Origin: Candidatus Fluviicola riflensis
GTDB taxonomy: Bacteria; Bacteroidota; Bacteroidia; Flavobacteriales_D; Crocinitomicaceae
Direction: 5' to 3'
Assembly: GCA_002243285.1 (NCBI GenBank)
Contig: CP022585.1
Location: forward strand, 3,398,641 to 3,462,640
Length of the DNA stretch: 64,000 nt
The notes under the pieces were generated by a model. That model saw nothing but the letters and a program-made list of their open reading frames with translations. It searched no databases and had not been told where the DNA came from. This document shows, one piece after another, positions 1-7,459 of the stretch. The translations under genes and the position numbers were made by a program. Position 1 is the stretch's first letter. Every line of letters starts with the position of its first letter.

Positions 1-1184
1 ACGATGTTGCCCGAACCTTCGGAGAGTTTTCCAAACGCTTCTTTGAAGTTTTTGTTGACATCGTTTTGGTTTTTCTCGATTCGTTTCAAATCTTCGATGA
101 ATCCGACAAACTTGTCGTACAAACGTCCGGCCTCAATGGCAATGGTTACCGCATTCGCGTTCTGACGTTCCTGTTTCCAAATACTTTCGATGGTTTTTAG
201 GGTTGCGAGTAAGGTAGATGGTGTAACAATCACCACGCGTTTTTCCCATGCTTTGGTGTAAATGTCCGGTTCTTCGCGAATGGCCAGCGCAAATGACGCT
301 TCCATGGGGATGAATAATAATACGAACTCGGGTGTTTGCAAACCTTCCAAATGACTGTAGTTCTTATCACCCAATTGTCGGATATGCGCATTGATAGAAA
401 TCAGGTGATCTTTAAGTCCTTGCCGGCGCATGTCATCATCTTCAGAATTGATGTAACGCTCAAAAGCCGTAAGCGACACTTTCGAATCGACGATAATATG
501 TTTGTTATCAGGTAATTTGATCAGGAAATCCGGACGAAGCATCTGGTTGTGTTCATCGCGTAATGTGGCTTGTTTCTCGTATTCCACACCTTCGCGTAAA
601 CCGCTCATTTCCAAAATGCGTTCCAAGGCCAGTTCGCCCCAGTTTCCCTGTGTTTTTTGTTCGCCTTTCAATGCGTCGGCAAGATTTTGAGCAGAAAGAT
701 TCATCTTGGCGTGTTGTTCCGACAGCGCTTTTACCAAACTTTCCATCGACGCAAATTGCTCTACGCCTTTTTCCTTGTTTTCGCGGACTTCGGTTTCGAA
801 CGTGACTAGTTTTTCCTTGAACGGCTTCAACAACTGTTCCAGTTGCGATTGATTTTCCAGTTTGATCGACGCATTTCCCTGTTGTACCACGTCTTTGGCA
901 ATCGCCGTAAGTTGTTCCTTCAATTTCGCCTCGTCTTCGGTTTGTTTTTTGCGTTCGTATTCCAATTGCTGACGCAGTAATTCCACTTCTTTCAGGCTTT
1001 GCGAATGCTCAATCAACGCTTTTTCTTTTTCAACCGACAAGCTATTTTTCTCAGCTATTAGCTGGTCAGACAGCAATTGTGCCGACTTCAGGGAAGCATC
1101 CGATCGCTGGCTTTTCGCATAAAAAAATGCAGCAACTCCCACAGCTGAAATGGCCAATAGAACGAGAATAACGTTGAGTAACAT
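1..1184 (-). CDS. rmuC: DNA recombination protein RmuC (3' end cut off by the window edge)
   Basis: The open frame runs from an ATG at 1184 off the left edge, giving about 394 codons without a stop. The protein starts with a single N-terminal membrane anchor (MLLNVILVLLAISAVGVAAF). A long charged coiled-coil stretch follows, rich in Glu, Lys and Gln (roughly residues 25-160). The globular RmuC domain then begins, with the typical GNWGELALERILE, RPDFLIKLPDNK, IIVDSKVSLTAFERY and FIPMEASFALA motifs. The family is known to limit inversions and other rearrangements at short inverted repeats and is related to restriction-type nucleases. The order anchor, coiled coil, PD-(D/E)XK-like domain matches the family. 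The C-terminus lies outside the window. It is transcribed towards the left edge, and no operon partner is visible. Confidence 0.93.
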   Translation of the reverse strand, partial: MLLNVILVLLAISAVGVAAFFYAKSQRSDASLKSAQLLSDQLIAEKNSLSVEKEKALIEHSQSLKEVELLRQQLEYERKKQTEDEAKLKEQLTAIAKDVVQQGNASIKLENQSQLEQLLKPFKEKLVTFETEVRENKEKGVEQFASMESLVKALSEQHAKMNLSAQNLADALKGEQKTQGNWGELALERILEMSGLREGVEYEKQATLRDEHNQMLRPDFLIKLPDNKHIIVDSKVSLTAFERYINSEDDDMRRQGLKDHLISINAHIRQLGDKNYSHLEGLQTPEFVLLFIPMEASFALAIREEPDIYTKAWEKRVVIVTPSTLLATLKTIESIWKQERQNANAVTIAIEAGRLYDKFVGFIEDLKRIEKNQNDVNKNFKEAFGKLSEGSGNI

Positions 1185-1222
1185 GGTTGTAAGTTTGTTG
1201 GGATAAAGTTAACCTTTTCTGA

Positions 1223-1250
1223 TGTTGAATGTTGAATGCTGAATGTTGAA
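1223..1250. repeat. Four tandem copies of a 7-bp unit (TGTTGAA)
   Basis: The units at 1223-1229, 1230-1236, 1237-1243 and 1244-1250 read TGTTGAA, TGTTGAA, TGCTGAA, TGTTGAA. They lie in the 213-bp gap upstream of rmuC (minus strand). It is a simple-sequence tract that could vary in copy number by slippage; no function is visible. Confidence 0.7.
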
Positions 1251-1397
1251 TTGCAGATTTTAGATAGAAACACACTTTCGGGAAAGAACTTAAATCTTAT
1301 TCTTCATCATTGATAATTTCGCCATTCATAACTATCTCAACCAATTCAACACTGTGTCCGCCTTTGGCGCGATTCAAAATTAAGCATTCATAATTGC

Positions 1398-3128
1398 CTA
1401 AAAATAGGCCACATACCCAAAATGGATCTTCGAATCACGCAGCAAAATCGGATTGTTCTGTTGTTGTCCCAAAGCATAAGTCAACGAGAAAATCCCGATG
1501 TTGGTGCCAAAACTGATTCCGGCGCCAAAGCCCAGCGGATGATCGTTGAGGTAGCTTGTACTCAGATTTCGTTCGTACCAGCTTTGATCAAAAAACGCAA
1601 ATAAAAAGGAATTCCGATCAAGGATAAACCGGTATTCGACCGTGGCAGTTGTGCGTGTTGTAGAAAGCAATTCATCTTCCAGGAAACCGCGCTGACTCAG
1701 GTTTCCGCCAAAGCGCATCAACTCGTTTTGCTGAATATTATCGGTGAAAAACGTTTCTGACACCGAAGCCAGTTTCACGACATGACGTTTTGCCAGCGAC
1801 AGGTACGTTTCCAGTTGCAGTTTTCCGCCAAATAAGAGCGATTTGGTAACAATACTGTCTTTGGTAACAGTTCGCTGACCGGCAGTTCCTTCCACTATCC
1901 AAATCAGCCCACGTTGCGGATTGGGTAAATAATCAAGCGTCTGATGTGTCAGCGACAAACCATATTGATTGCTTTTCACTGAACCAAAAACGCCTGAACC
2001 AGCCGTAGAACCCAGCAATGTAGAACTTCCGTTACGGTAAAATGCTTTGAGGGTATTTCCAGCCGAAAGGAAATAGTTCACCCCGATGGTCGATTTGAGT
2101 TCGAGAAACGTTGTATCGCGTTTGAACAATTGAAATTGTCCATCGATACCAAAAGGCGTATTGAACAAATACGGGTAACTCATCGCGATTTTCAACTGCG
2201 GACTTCCCGGTTGAATGGAGCGCCAGTTCAGGTCGAACAACTCGCCTCGTTTGAGCGTGTTTTGCAATTTCAATCGCAAATCGCCGGTCAGCTGATAGGT
2301 CAATTTCACGGGATCCTGCTGCAATCCGACGGTTCCATTGAAGAGTGAAACCGGTTTGCTTTTCAGGTACAGGTACAATTCCGCGCCTTCTTCTGTAAAC
2401 AGCAATTCCGCGGGTTTCGTTTCAGAAAGGTAAATAATCTGTTTCAACCGCAGTGGCACCAGGTTTACAACTTCCTGCGAAAACAATTCCCCGACTTCCA
2501 AGTGCAGGTAATTCGCAATGAAACGCTCTGAAATATTGATCTTTTCGCCGATAATATGAATCTTCACCCATCTCACTTCGGCGTTCCTTTCCACAATTAG
2601 CGTGGTTTTGATGTGATTTTCTTCAATTTCCAAGCTATTGAGTCCAACTTTTGCAAACGGATACCCATTGTTTTCGAGTGTCGTTCGAATTTCACTTAGC
2701 ATGCGACTGATCACAGCTGGATTGGCATTCGTGCTACTGATCGCGCGTGGTTGAATACCCATTTTCCGGAGCATCGAACGGGTTTCGGGAGTAATGGTGA
2801 AATCGACCCGTTCAAAACGTTGGCCCACAGCTCCGACCAATTGAAAATGAGTGCTGTCGATGCGGTTGATCGAGTCGATGGAAAACGTTAAAAAACCGCG
2901 TTTATAAGCCTGCAATTGAAGGTCTTGACAATAATTAACAAGGGAATTACTATCCGGAAACGTTTTTTTTTCGCGCTTGGTTAGTTGTTCTAATCCATCA
3001 ATTTGATAGACTACTGAAAGTTGTGAAACACCAGTAAAACGGATCAAAACAGCAAGAATGATGATGACACAACGTGACCACAATAACCGCTTTTCAACCT
3101 CCAAAAACCTTGATTTCAACAATTTCAA
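1398..3128 (-). CDS. BamA/TamA-like outer-membrane beta-barrel protein with POTRA-like N-terminus
   Basis: This 576-residue protein has an N-terminal hydrophobic segment (about residues 18-35) that fits a signal sequence. About 200 residues of alternating beta/alpha composition follow and resemble POTRA repeats, for example the stretch around GAVGQRFERVDFTITPE. The C-terminal half is a long series of amphipathic strands ending SKIHFGYVAYF. A terminal aromatic residue is typical of proteins inserted by the Bam machinery. The strand FGGNLSQRGFLEDELLSTTR resembles the conserved RGF-containing loop of the Omp85/surface-antigen family. The likely role is outer-membrane protein translocation or assembly, or transport of another substrate. 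It is shorter than BamA and lacks five clear POTRA domains, so it is probably a paralogue. It stands alone on the minus strand. Confidence 0.8.
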   Translation of the reverse strand: MKLLKSRFLEVEKRLLWSRCVIIILAVLIRFTGVSQLSVVYQIDGLEQLTKREKKTFPDSNSLVNYCQDLQLQAYKRGFLTFSIDSINRIDSTHFQLVGAVGQRFERVDFTITPETRSMLRKMGIQPRAISSTNANPAVISRMLSEIRTTLENNGYPFAKVGLNSLEIEENHIKTTLIVERNAEVRWVKIHIIGEKINISERFIANYLHLEVGELFSQEVVNLVPLRLKQIIYLSETKPAELLFTEEGAELYLYLKSKPVSLFNGTVGLQQDPVKLTYQLTGDLRLKLQNTLKRGELFDLNWRSIQPGSPQLKIAMSYPYLFNTPFGIDGQFQLFKRDTTFLELKSTIGVNYFLSAGNTLKAFYRNGSSTLLGSTAGSGVFGSVKSNQYGLSLTHQTLDYLPNPQRGLIWIVEGTAGQRTVTKDSIVTKSLLFGGKLQLETYLSLAKRHVVKLASVSETFFTDNIQQNELMRFGGNLSQRGFLEDELLSTTRTTATVEYRFILDRNSFLFAFFDQSWYERNLSTSYLNDHPLGFGAGISFGTNIGIFSLTYALGQQQNNPILLRDSKIHFGYVAYF

Positions 3129-3174
3129 AACGTAAATGTGAATAATAAAATTTACTTATTAACGTTAAATATTA

Positions 3175-3182
3175 TAGATTTG
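3175..3182 (+). promoter_or_regulatory. Putative Bacteroidota -7 box (TAGATTTG)
   Basis: TAGATTTG matches the TAnnTTTG consensus of Bacteroidota housekeeping promoters and lies 43 bp upstream of the small lipoprotein start at 3226. No clear TTG -33 element was found at the right distance, so the call rests on the -7 box and position. Confidence 0.4.
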
Positions 3183-3225
3183 TATCTCACACAGCAACTA
3201 GTTGAACACTTTAAAACAAACGACG

Positions 3226-3369
3226 ATGAAAAGATTTTTGGCCCTTACTGCTATCGCCGCCTTTATGGCTGTTGTAGCTGCGTCTTGCGGTTCTTCAAAA
3301 GGAGGACACTGTGATGCTTACGGAAGTGTTGATCAAACAGAGCAATCTTCTGATCTGGCATCAAGGTAA
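3226..3369 (+). CDS. Small lipoprotein, 47 residues
   Basis: The ATG at 3226 opens a 47-residue frame ending in TAA at 3369. The peptide has a Lys/Arg start, a hydrophobic core of Ala and Val, and a lipobox AASC with Cys21, so the mature part is only 27 residues (GSSKGGHCDAYGSVDQ and on). The mature sequence keeps one more cysteine (C29). From memory, very short lipoproteins with a CDAYG-like motif occur in many Flavobacteriia, but I cannot check this. A TAGATTTG promoter-like box lies upstream and a strong terminator just downstream, so it looks like a single-gene transcript. It is easily missed because it is shorter than common gene-calling cutoffs. The function is unknown. Confidence 0.78.
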   Translation: MKRFLALTAIAAFMAVVAASCGSSKGGHCDAYGSVDQTEQSSDLASR

Positions 3370-3393
3370 CAAACCATTTAGAAAACTATAAAG

Positions 3394-3422
3394 GTCTCTT
3401 TCCCACAAAGGAGACTTTTTTT
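3394..3422. terminator. Rho-independent terminator between convergent genes
   Basis: GTCTCTTT at 3394-3401 pairs with AAAGGAGAC at 3407-3415 (one bulged G) and is followed by seven T. It terminates the small lipoprotein gene. It also overlaps the stop codon of the convergent SRPBCC gene. Confidence 0.8.
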
Positions 3423-3864
3423 ATGCCCTATAGTCCCGTTCCACAAAGGTTTTGAAATCTTCCAAATACTTCATCGACTGCTTTTTAAACATCTTCGGAA
3501 ACAAAAAGCCGATGATTTTCATACCTCCTTTAAACTTAAAAAACTGATCAGAGGTATAGCGTGTGATATTTTCGCCGACTGCTTCAAACCCGTTTCCAAC
3601 TTCATTATAAACTCCTTTTACTTCGTAATAACCGGCAAATCGTTCGGGTAAATTGCGTTCGGTAATGGTTTCGATCATTTCCATGTCACGTTTTCCCATT
3701 TTGAATACCAGCTTTGATTTCGCACCCACTTGTCCGGGTTCGCCCTCGATGGTTTCAAAACTCACCAAACCGGTCATCCATTCCTTCATTTTTTCGGGAT
3801 CGTCAAAACGGGTAATTACCTCATCTAACGGAGCATTAATGTCAATCGATACTGTGTAACGCAT
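3421..3864 (-). CDS. SRPBCC family (START-like) protein
   Basis: The 147-residue protein starts MRYTVSIDINAPLDEVITRF, the usual opening strand and helix of the SRPBCC fold. The motif WMTGLVSFETIEGEPGQVGAKSK and the amphipathic C-terminal helix (KQSMKYLEDFKTFVERD) fit the polyketide-cyclase/dehydrase-like subgroup. Members bind hydrophobic ligands in a deep cavity, and the ligand cannot be predicted from sequence. There is no signal peptide, so it is probably cytoplasmic. It is a single gene, convergent with the small lipoprotein gene, and its stop codon lies in the shared terminator. Confidence 0.85.
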   Translation of the reverse strand: MRYTVSIDINAPLDEVITRFDDPEKMKEWMTGLVSFETIEGEPGQVGAKSKLVFKMGKRDMEMIETITERNLPERFAGYYEVKGVYNEVGNGFEAVGENITRYTSDQFFKFKGGMKIIGFLFPKMFKKQSMKYLEDFKTFVERDYRA

Positions 3865-3971
3865 AAGCTTCTAATTGTGTGAAGATCAAATATCGGAAAT
3901 GTAAGTGAAGACTTGGCAAATTTTCTGAAAACCGCTCAACAAAATCCATTTCGAAAAATTGACTGATATTG

Positions 3972-4066
3972 GCCACAGATTGCACAGATTTTCACAGATA
4001 AGAATGCAGGCATTCTTTTGGATGATGTGGTAGTTGAGTGCTACATATCTGTGGAAATCTGTGGTA
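3972..4066. repeat. Imperfect palindromic repeat, CACAGATT type, left of the GxxExxY gene
   Basis: The left arm (3972-3999) begins GCCACAGATTGCACAGATTT and the right arm (4046-4066) reads as its approximate reverse complement. An inner perfect hairpin AAGAATGC-AG-GCATTCTT occupies 4000-4017. The arms consist of iterated CACAGATT units. A second copy with the same arms and the same inner hairpin lies at 4561-4664, so the two copies bracket the gene at 4155-4529. Confidence 0.85.
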
Positions 4067-4154
4067 CCATCGGAATCACTTTATAGAAGAAATGCAGTTG
4101 ATTTTTGTGTTATTACACTTAATTGTTCTTCTATTTTTTCATATCTTAAGGTAG

Positions 4155-4529
4155 ATGAAACAATTTATTTTAAAACAAGAGACCTACGAAATCATAGGAT
4201 CCTGCATGGAAGTTCATAAAAAAATGGGCGCAGGATTTTCAGAGGTGATTTACAAAGAAGCTTTGGAAATTGAGTTTATTCATAGAGGAATTCATTTTGA
4301 GCGAGAGAAAAAATTTTCGGTTGAATATCGCGGGCAAAAATTACAGCATAGCTATTTTGCAGACTTTATAGTTCTTGATAAAGTTATTTTAGAAGTTAAG
4401 GCTGTATCTAATTTAACTGATGCTCATGTAGCACAAACACTTAATTATTTGAGAGTGTCAGGTTGTAATGTAGGACTGTTGATCAACTTTAATGAAGACC
4501 GATTAGCCTATCAGCGATTGGTATTTTAA
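4155..4529 (+). CDS. GxxExxY family protein (PD-(D/E)XK nuclease-like)
   Basis: The 124-residue protein contains the family signature GAGFSEVIYKEALEIE near residues 26-41. It also has a PD-(D/E)XK-like core: FADFIVLDKVILEVKAV, where Asp, Glu and Lys take the positions of catalytic residues, followed by the helix AHVAQTLNYLRVSG and the strand VGLLINF. The family is widespread but patchy in Bacteroidota, Verrucomicrobia, Planctomycetes and cyanobacteria, and its biological role is not established. The gene is bracketed by two copies of the same palindromic repeat (3972-4066 and 4561-4664) with about 90 and 30 bp of spacing. It looks locally AT-rich compared with its neighbours. Gene plus repeats look like a unit that may move or be maintained together, which is inference. 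Confidence 0.9.
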   Translation: MKQFILKQETYEIIGSCMEVHKKMGAGFSEVIYKEALEIEFIHRGIHFEREKKFSVEYRGQKLQHSYFADFIVLDKVILEVKAVSNLTDAHVAQTLNYLRVSGCNVGLLINFNEDRLAYQRLVF

Positions 4530-4560
4530 TTGAGTTAGAAAATATCTCAAAAAATGATCA

Positions 4561-4664
4561 GCCACAGATTACACAGATTTTCACAGATATATATCAAACA
4601 ATAACTTGTCCATCAAAGAATGCAAAAGCATTCTTCATCTGTGAAAATCTGAGACATCTGTGGC
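4561..4664. repeat. Imperfect palindromic repeat, CACAGATT type, right of the GxxExxY gene
   Basis: The left arm at 4561-4588 starts GCCACAGATTACACAGATTT. The right arm at 4637-4664 ends CATCTGTGGC and is its reverse complement with 3 mismatches in 28. The inner hairpin AAGAATGC-AAAA-GCATTCTT at 4616-4635 is shared with the copy at 3972-4066. Confidence 0.87.
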
Positions 4665-4694
4665 AAAATTGTTTCAGTTTTTCTTTGTGACTTG

Positions 4695-5672
4695 TCAATT
4701 CACAACCAACTTCTGAATCCCCGTTCCTTTCTCTGTTTCCACCCGCAGAACATAAACTCCCGCCGCCAAACGAACATTCGGTAATCCCTGCTCATTTCCG
4801 TTATACACTTCCGTTCCGTTTGACTGGTAAATCGAAACCGCTAAAACCGGCTCATCACATATAATTGTCACCGATTGATTTTCCGATAACGGATTCGGGA
4901 AAACAGAAACCGAAACCGAAATCAATTCATTTGGTTCATTCAAACCCGCTTCGCCTTCATGGATCACACCAACCGCATCCAGATCAAAACCACCTGCAGA
5001 AAACGCCGTTGGGTAAGGATCGTTAATCGCATTGGAAGCTTGGTCGTAAGTCGCGTAAAGCGGATTAATCGTTCCCACAACATCGATGATTTTCACGTGC
5101 GTAATCGCATTTACATTGAGGTTCGGACTTCCAATAAGTTCATCCAAATCAAAGGGAGTTCCGTAAAATTCGCGGTACTTTCCTGCCAGGTTATTGAGCA
5201 AAGTTGCATCACCGAAGTTTTCAAACGAACCGACTTGTACATCATCCGGAGTATTGGAAGTTGCCGGAAAACGCGTGTAATTTTCTCCGTTGCTACTCAC
5301 TTCGACAACTGCCAATTCCAAAAATTCATCGTTAAACGCATTCTCGAAAACAGCAAAGTCGAAGCCCGGCCCGTTGGCAATCGGATTTAAGAACGTCAAC
5401 ACCGCTACCCCACTATCTCCCAAACTGACAACTGAACTTCCTGCGATGCCCACACCTGCCGAAGCGCTGCCAAAAGTAGCCGTTCCCAATCCGGGATCAG
5501 CAATATCAAAGTAACCACGCTGCACAACACAATTTGTAGCCCAGGCCACAAAAGTACTGCTGTCTTTGTGAATTGCTGTGGTAGTTGGCGATCCAACCGG
5601 TCCGGCAAATTGCGCGTATGATTGCAACGAGCAAAAGATGCTTAAAAGTGCGAATGTTCCTGTCTTAATCAT
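4695..5672 (-). CDS. Secreted protein with T9SS type A sorting domain
   Basis: The start at 5672 gives a signal peptide MIKTGTFALLSIFCSLQSYAQ and a 325-residue protein. A longer frame from 5708 would bury that signal sequence. The central region (about residues 20-235) is beta-rich, with motifs such as GPGFDFAVFENAFNDEFLELA and VDVVGTINPLYATYDQASN-like stretches. The last 80 residues form a type IX secretion sorting domain (VSVFPNPLSENQSVTI through AAGVYVLRVETEKGTGIQKLVVN), so the protein is exported across the outer membrane and released or anchored at the cell surface. The function of the central domain is not recognised. The start overlaps the end of the thioesterase gene by 8 bp, making it the last gene of a three-gene operon. 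Confidence 0.85.
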   Translation of the reverse strand: MIKTGTFALLSIFCSLQSYAQFAGPVGSPTTTAIHKDSSTFVAWATNCVVQRGYFDIADPGLGTATFGSASAGVGIAGSSVVSLGDSGVAVLTFLNPIANGPGFDFAVFENAFNDEFLELAVVEVSSNGENYTRFPATSNTPDDVQVGSFENFGDATLLNNLAGKYREFYGTPFDLDELIGSPNLNVNAITHVKIIDVVGTINPLYATYDQASNAINDPYPTAFSAGGFDLDAVGVIHEGEAGLNEPNELISVSVSVFPNPLSENQSVTIICDEPVLAVSIYQSNGTEVYNGNEQGLPNVRLAAGVYVLRVETEKGTGIQKLVVN

Positions 5673-6057
5673 TGGAATTGATTTTAGTCGGTTTTTTATC
5701 TGCACCAAGCGCCACGAAAGTAAAACTCCCTGTAATGGCTTTTGTTCGGGTATTGCTGTACATTTCTTCGATGTAGATTTCCACTTTTACATCCAGGCTC
5801 GTGGTACCTATTTTGGAAACTTTTCCTACGAGTTCGATGATCGTTCCGGCTGGAATCGGTTGTTTGAAATCGATACGGTCTGATGAAACCGTGACACACA
5901 CTTTCCTGGTAAACCGTGTTGCCGTGATAAAAGCTACTTCGTCCATGAGTAACATCGCTGTGCCACCGAATAAGGTATCATAATGATTGGTTGTATTGGG
6001 AAATACCGCTTTAAAAATGCGCGTTTCCGATGCTGCTATTCGTTCTTCCAAATTCAT
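5665..6057 (-). CDS. Acyl-CoA thioesterase, hotdog fold (YciA/BFIT-like)
   Basis: This 130-residue single hotdog domain carries the motif NHYDTLFGGTAMLLMDEVAFITA. The N-x-x-x-x-x-FGG stretch followed by an acidic residue in the long helix is the catalytic signature of the YciA/acyl-CoA hydrolase group. VCVTVSSDRIDFKQPIPAGTI is the matching second strand pair. It should hydrolyse acyl-CoA to free fatty acid and CoA in the cytoplasm; chain length cannot be predicted. It overlaps the upstream CWC gene by 4 bp (ATGA-type) and the downstream T9SS gene by 8 bp, so translation is probably coupled. Confidence 0.9.
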   Translation of the reverse strand: MNLEERIAASETRIFKAVFPNTTNHYDTLFGGTAMLLMDEVAFITATRFTRKVCVTVSSDRIDFKQPIPAGTIIELVGKVSKIGTTSLDVKVEIYIEEMYSNTRTKAITGSFTFVALGADKKPTKINSND

Positions 6058-6347
6058 AATTGTGGTGCTTTGTTAAATCTGTAATCACTGTTTCCCGAAT
6101 AACAATACTTGTTTTCGACCGACACCCCCGGATTTTTCGGAGGATGGGTTGGCTGTGCCCGTTCGATCAATAACTGATAGTGCCTTAAACAATTTGCACA
6201 TAAGCATCCGTAACCGGTCTGTTCTAAAAAACGAATCGTTTCATCGCTGAGCGCAACACTACTACATTGACAGTATTTAATGGCATCAACTCTGCATTCA
6301 AACAATGCATTGCAGCGTAAACATCTTTCCTGCTTAGTGTTTTGCAT
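6054..6347 (-). CDS. Cysteine-rich CWC family protein
   Basis: This 97-residue protein has a zinc-ribbon-like array: CLRCNALFEC near the start, YCQCSS around residue 26, and CLCANCLRHY around residues 49-58. This spacing matches the cysteine-rich CWC family (usual signature C-x2-C...CWC...CLC-x2-C), although the central CWC reads CQC here. The role of the family is unknown; metal binding is likely. The C-terminal 30 residues are low in structure. It is the first gene of the CWC / thioesterase / T9SS-protein operon, overlapping the next start by 4 bp. Confidence 0.8.
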   Translation of the reverse strand: MQNTKQERCLRCNALFECRVDAIKYCQCSSVALSDETIRFLEQTGYGCLCANCLRHYQLLIERAQPTHPPKNPGVSVENKYCYSGNSDYRFNKAPQL

Positions 6348-6744
6348 CGGTTATTGGAATGAAACGGGTGTTATACATGTGATTGCTATTCATTTTATCT
6401 TGTTACTGAAAAGTGAATCGCATAGATACAATGCACCCTGAAAAGGATGATTGCATAGATGGCTCAAGCACTTCTCGTGATGCTCAACCAAAAACCAATC
6501 GTTATGTATCTGACTTATTCTCTCAGGAGAAATCACAGTTGCACGACAGCCCGGGATTCAAACCCGGTTCCATAAAAACAGATGTCGACCATCCGTTTTT
6601 GATTGATTTTAGTCAAAGAACTGCAACGAAGTTAAGGATACAAATGAAAATACGCGATTTTTGATGTTAATTCATTCATTGTATTTTCGCAATTGCTTAT
6701 ATTCAGGCATCATTTTTGTGTTAACTGCAAAAAATTTTCTTCCT
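6348..6744. other. Gene-free stretch (397 bp) with two hairpins
   Basis: No convincing gene was found here. The region separates the divergent CWC gene (minus) and the TTYS-repeat gene (plus), so it should hold both promoters. CCGGG-ATTCAAA-CCCGG at about 6551-6567 has the shape of a tRNA T-arm (5-bp stem, 7-nt loop). AAAAACAGATG / CATCCGTTTTT at 6576-6602 folds fully on the minus strand with a G-U pair. No D-arm, anticodon arm or acceptor stem goes with them. A frame of 83 codons (6413-6664) exists but has no coding signature. Confidence 0.5.
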
Positions 6745-7281
6745 ATGAAAAAGCTTCTACTTCTCTTGCCTCTGATTTTTCCAATCCTACTCTTCGCGCA
6801 GGGTTCTGTTCACACCACTTATTCTGAAAGCTACGACCGCTGGGACGTGAATGCGGGTGGAAGCGGAAATATCCATACAACCTACAGTAATAGTTTTGAC
6901 AGGTGGGATGTTTCCATCGGAGGTGCTTCAGGAACTATTAGTACGACGTATTCTGAAAGCTACGACAACTGGGACATCTCAATCGGCGGGAAATCGTACA
7001 AACTGCGCACCACTTATTCCAACTCCTATGATAATTGGGAATTATCCGGCGGCGATCTGGAGTCGACAATAAAGATCCGCACCACTTACAGTAACTCGTA
7101 TGACAACTGGGATGCGGATGGAACAGACGACGATTTTCGGATCACCACCACTTACAGCAAGAGCTACGATAACTGGAGTATTTCCGGTGATCTCAGCAAA
7201 GAAGAAGCGGGCGTAAAAGCCGCCGTTGCATTTATTCCGGTGTTTGTGGCAGCGATTTACAACAAAGGTCTTACGGAATGA
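6745..7281 (+). CDS. Secreted protein with six TTYSxSYDxW repeats
   Basis: The ATG at 6745 gives a 178-residue protein with signal peptide MKKLLLLLPLIFPILLFAQ. Residues 24-147 are six tandem units starting TTYS at residues 24, 45, 67, 89, 113 and 135 (spacing 21-24). Each follows the pattern TTYS-[ENK]-S-[YF]-D-[RN]-W followed by 8-14 variable residues often containing GG. The C-terminal 27 residues include a hydrophobic stretch (GVKAAVAFIPVFVAAIY) that could be a membrane segment. I recognise no family. The regular Tyr/Trp spacing suggests stacked beta hairpins or a solenoid in the periplasm or on the surface. It appears to be a single gene, followed by a fragmentary CACAGATT-type repeat. 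Confidence 0.8.
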   Translation: MKKLLLLLPLIFPILLFAQGSVHTTYSESYDRWDVNAGGSGNIHTTYSNSFDRWDVSIGGASGTISTTYSESYDNWDISIGGKSYKLRTTYSNSYDNWELSGGDLESTIKIRTTYSNSYDNWDADGTDDDFRITTTYSKSYDNWSISGDLSKEEAGVKAAVAFIPVFVAAIYNKGLTE

Positions 7282-7297
7282 AAAAGTAATAATGCTG

Positions 7298-7415
7298 AAG
7301 CGTGTCCGTTAGGCACGTAAAAATCTGGGCATCTGTGGGAGACAACAAAGTAGATGTACTTTGGTAAATGACATATTTTTATATCTGTGAAAATCTGTAA
7401 CATCAGTGACAGATT
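7298..7415. repeat. Degenerate palindromic-repeat fragments (CCGTTAGGCAC and ATCTGTGG units)
   Basis: AAGCGTGTCCGTTAGGCAC at 7298-7316 matches all 19 nt of the reverse complement of 47568-47586. AAATCTGGGCATCTGTGG at 7321-7338 resembles the right arm at 4646-4663, and a weaker copy lies at 7390-7408. This looks like a decayed composite of the two repeat types seen intact elsewhere in the window. Confidence 0.7.
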
Positions 7416-7459
7416 AAGTCTCCTCAAATACCTATTTTTGCATCACTTTTTTAGATCAA

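Noticed and set aside
3972..4664. CRISPR array interpretation of the CACAGATT repeats
   Set aside because: Repeats are palindromic arms around a gene, not evenly spaced direct repeats with unique spacers, and no cas genes are present.
6548..6605. tRNA-like T-arm (CCGGG-ATTCAAA-CCCGG) and nearby hairpin
   Set aside because: No D-arm, anticodon arm or matching acceptor stem was found on either strand, and T-loop residue 56 would be wrong on the minus strand. At most a decayed tRNA fragment or chance hairpin.
6413..6664. 83-codon open frame upstream of the TTYS-repeat gene
   Set aside because: It runs through both hairpins and shows no coding signature; a gene promoter is expected there.
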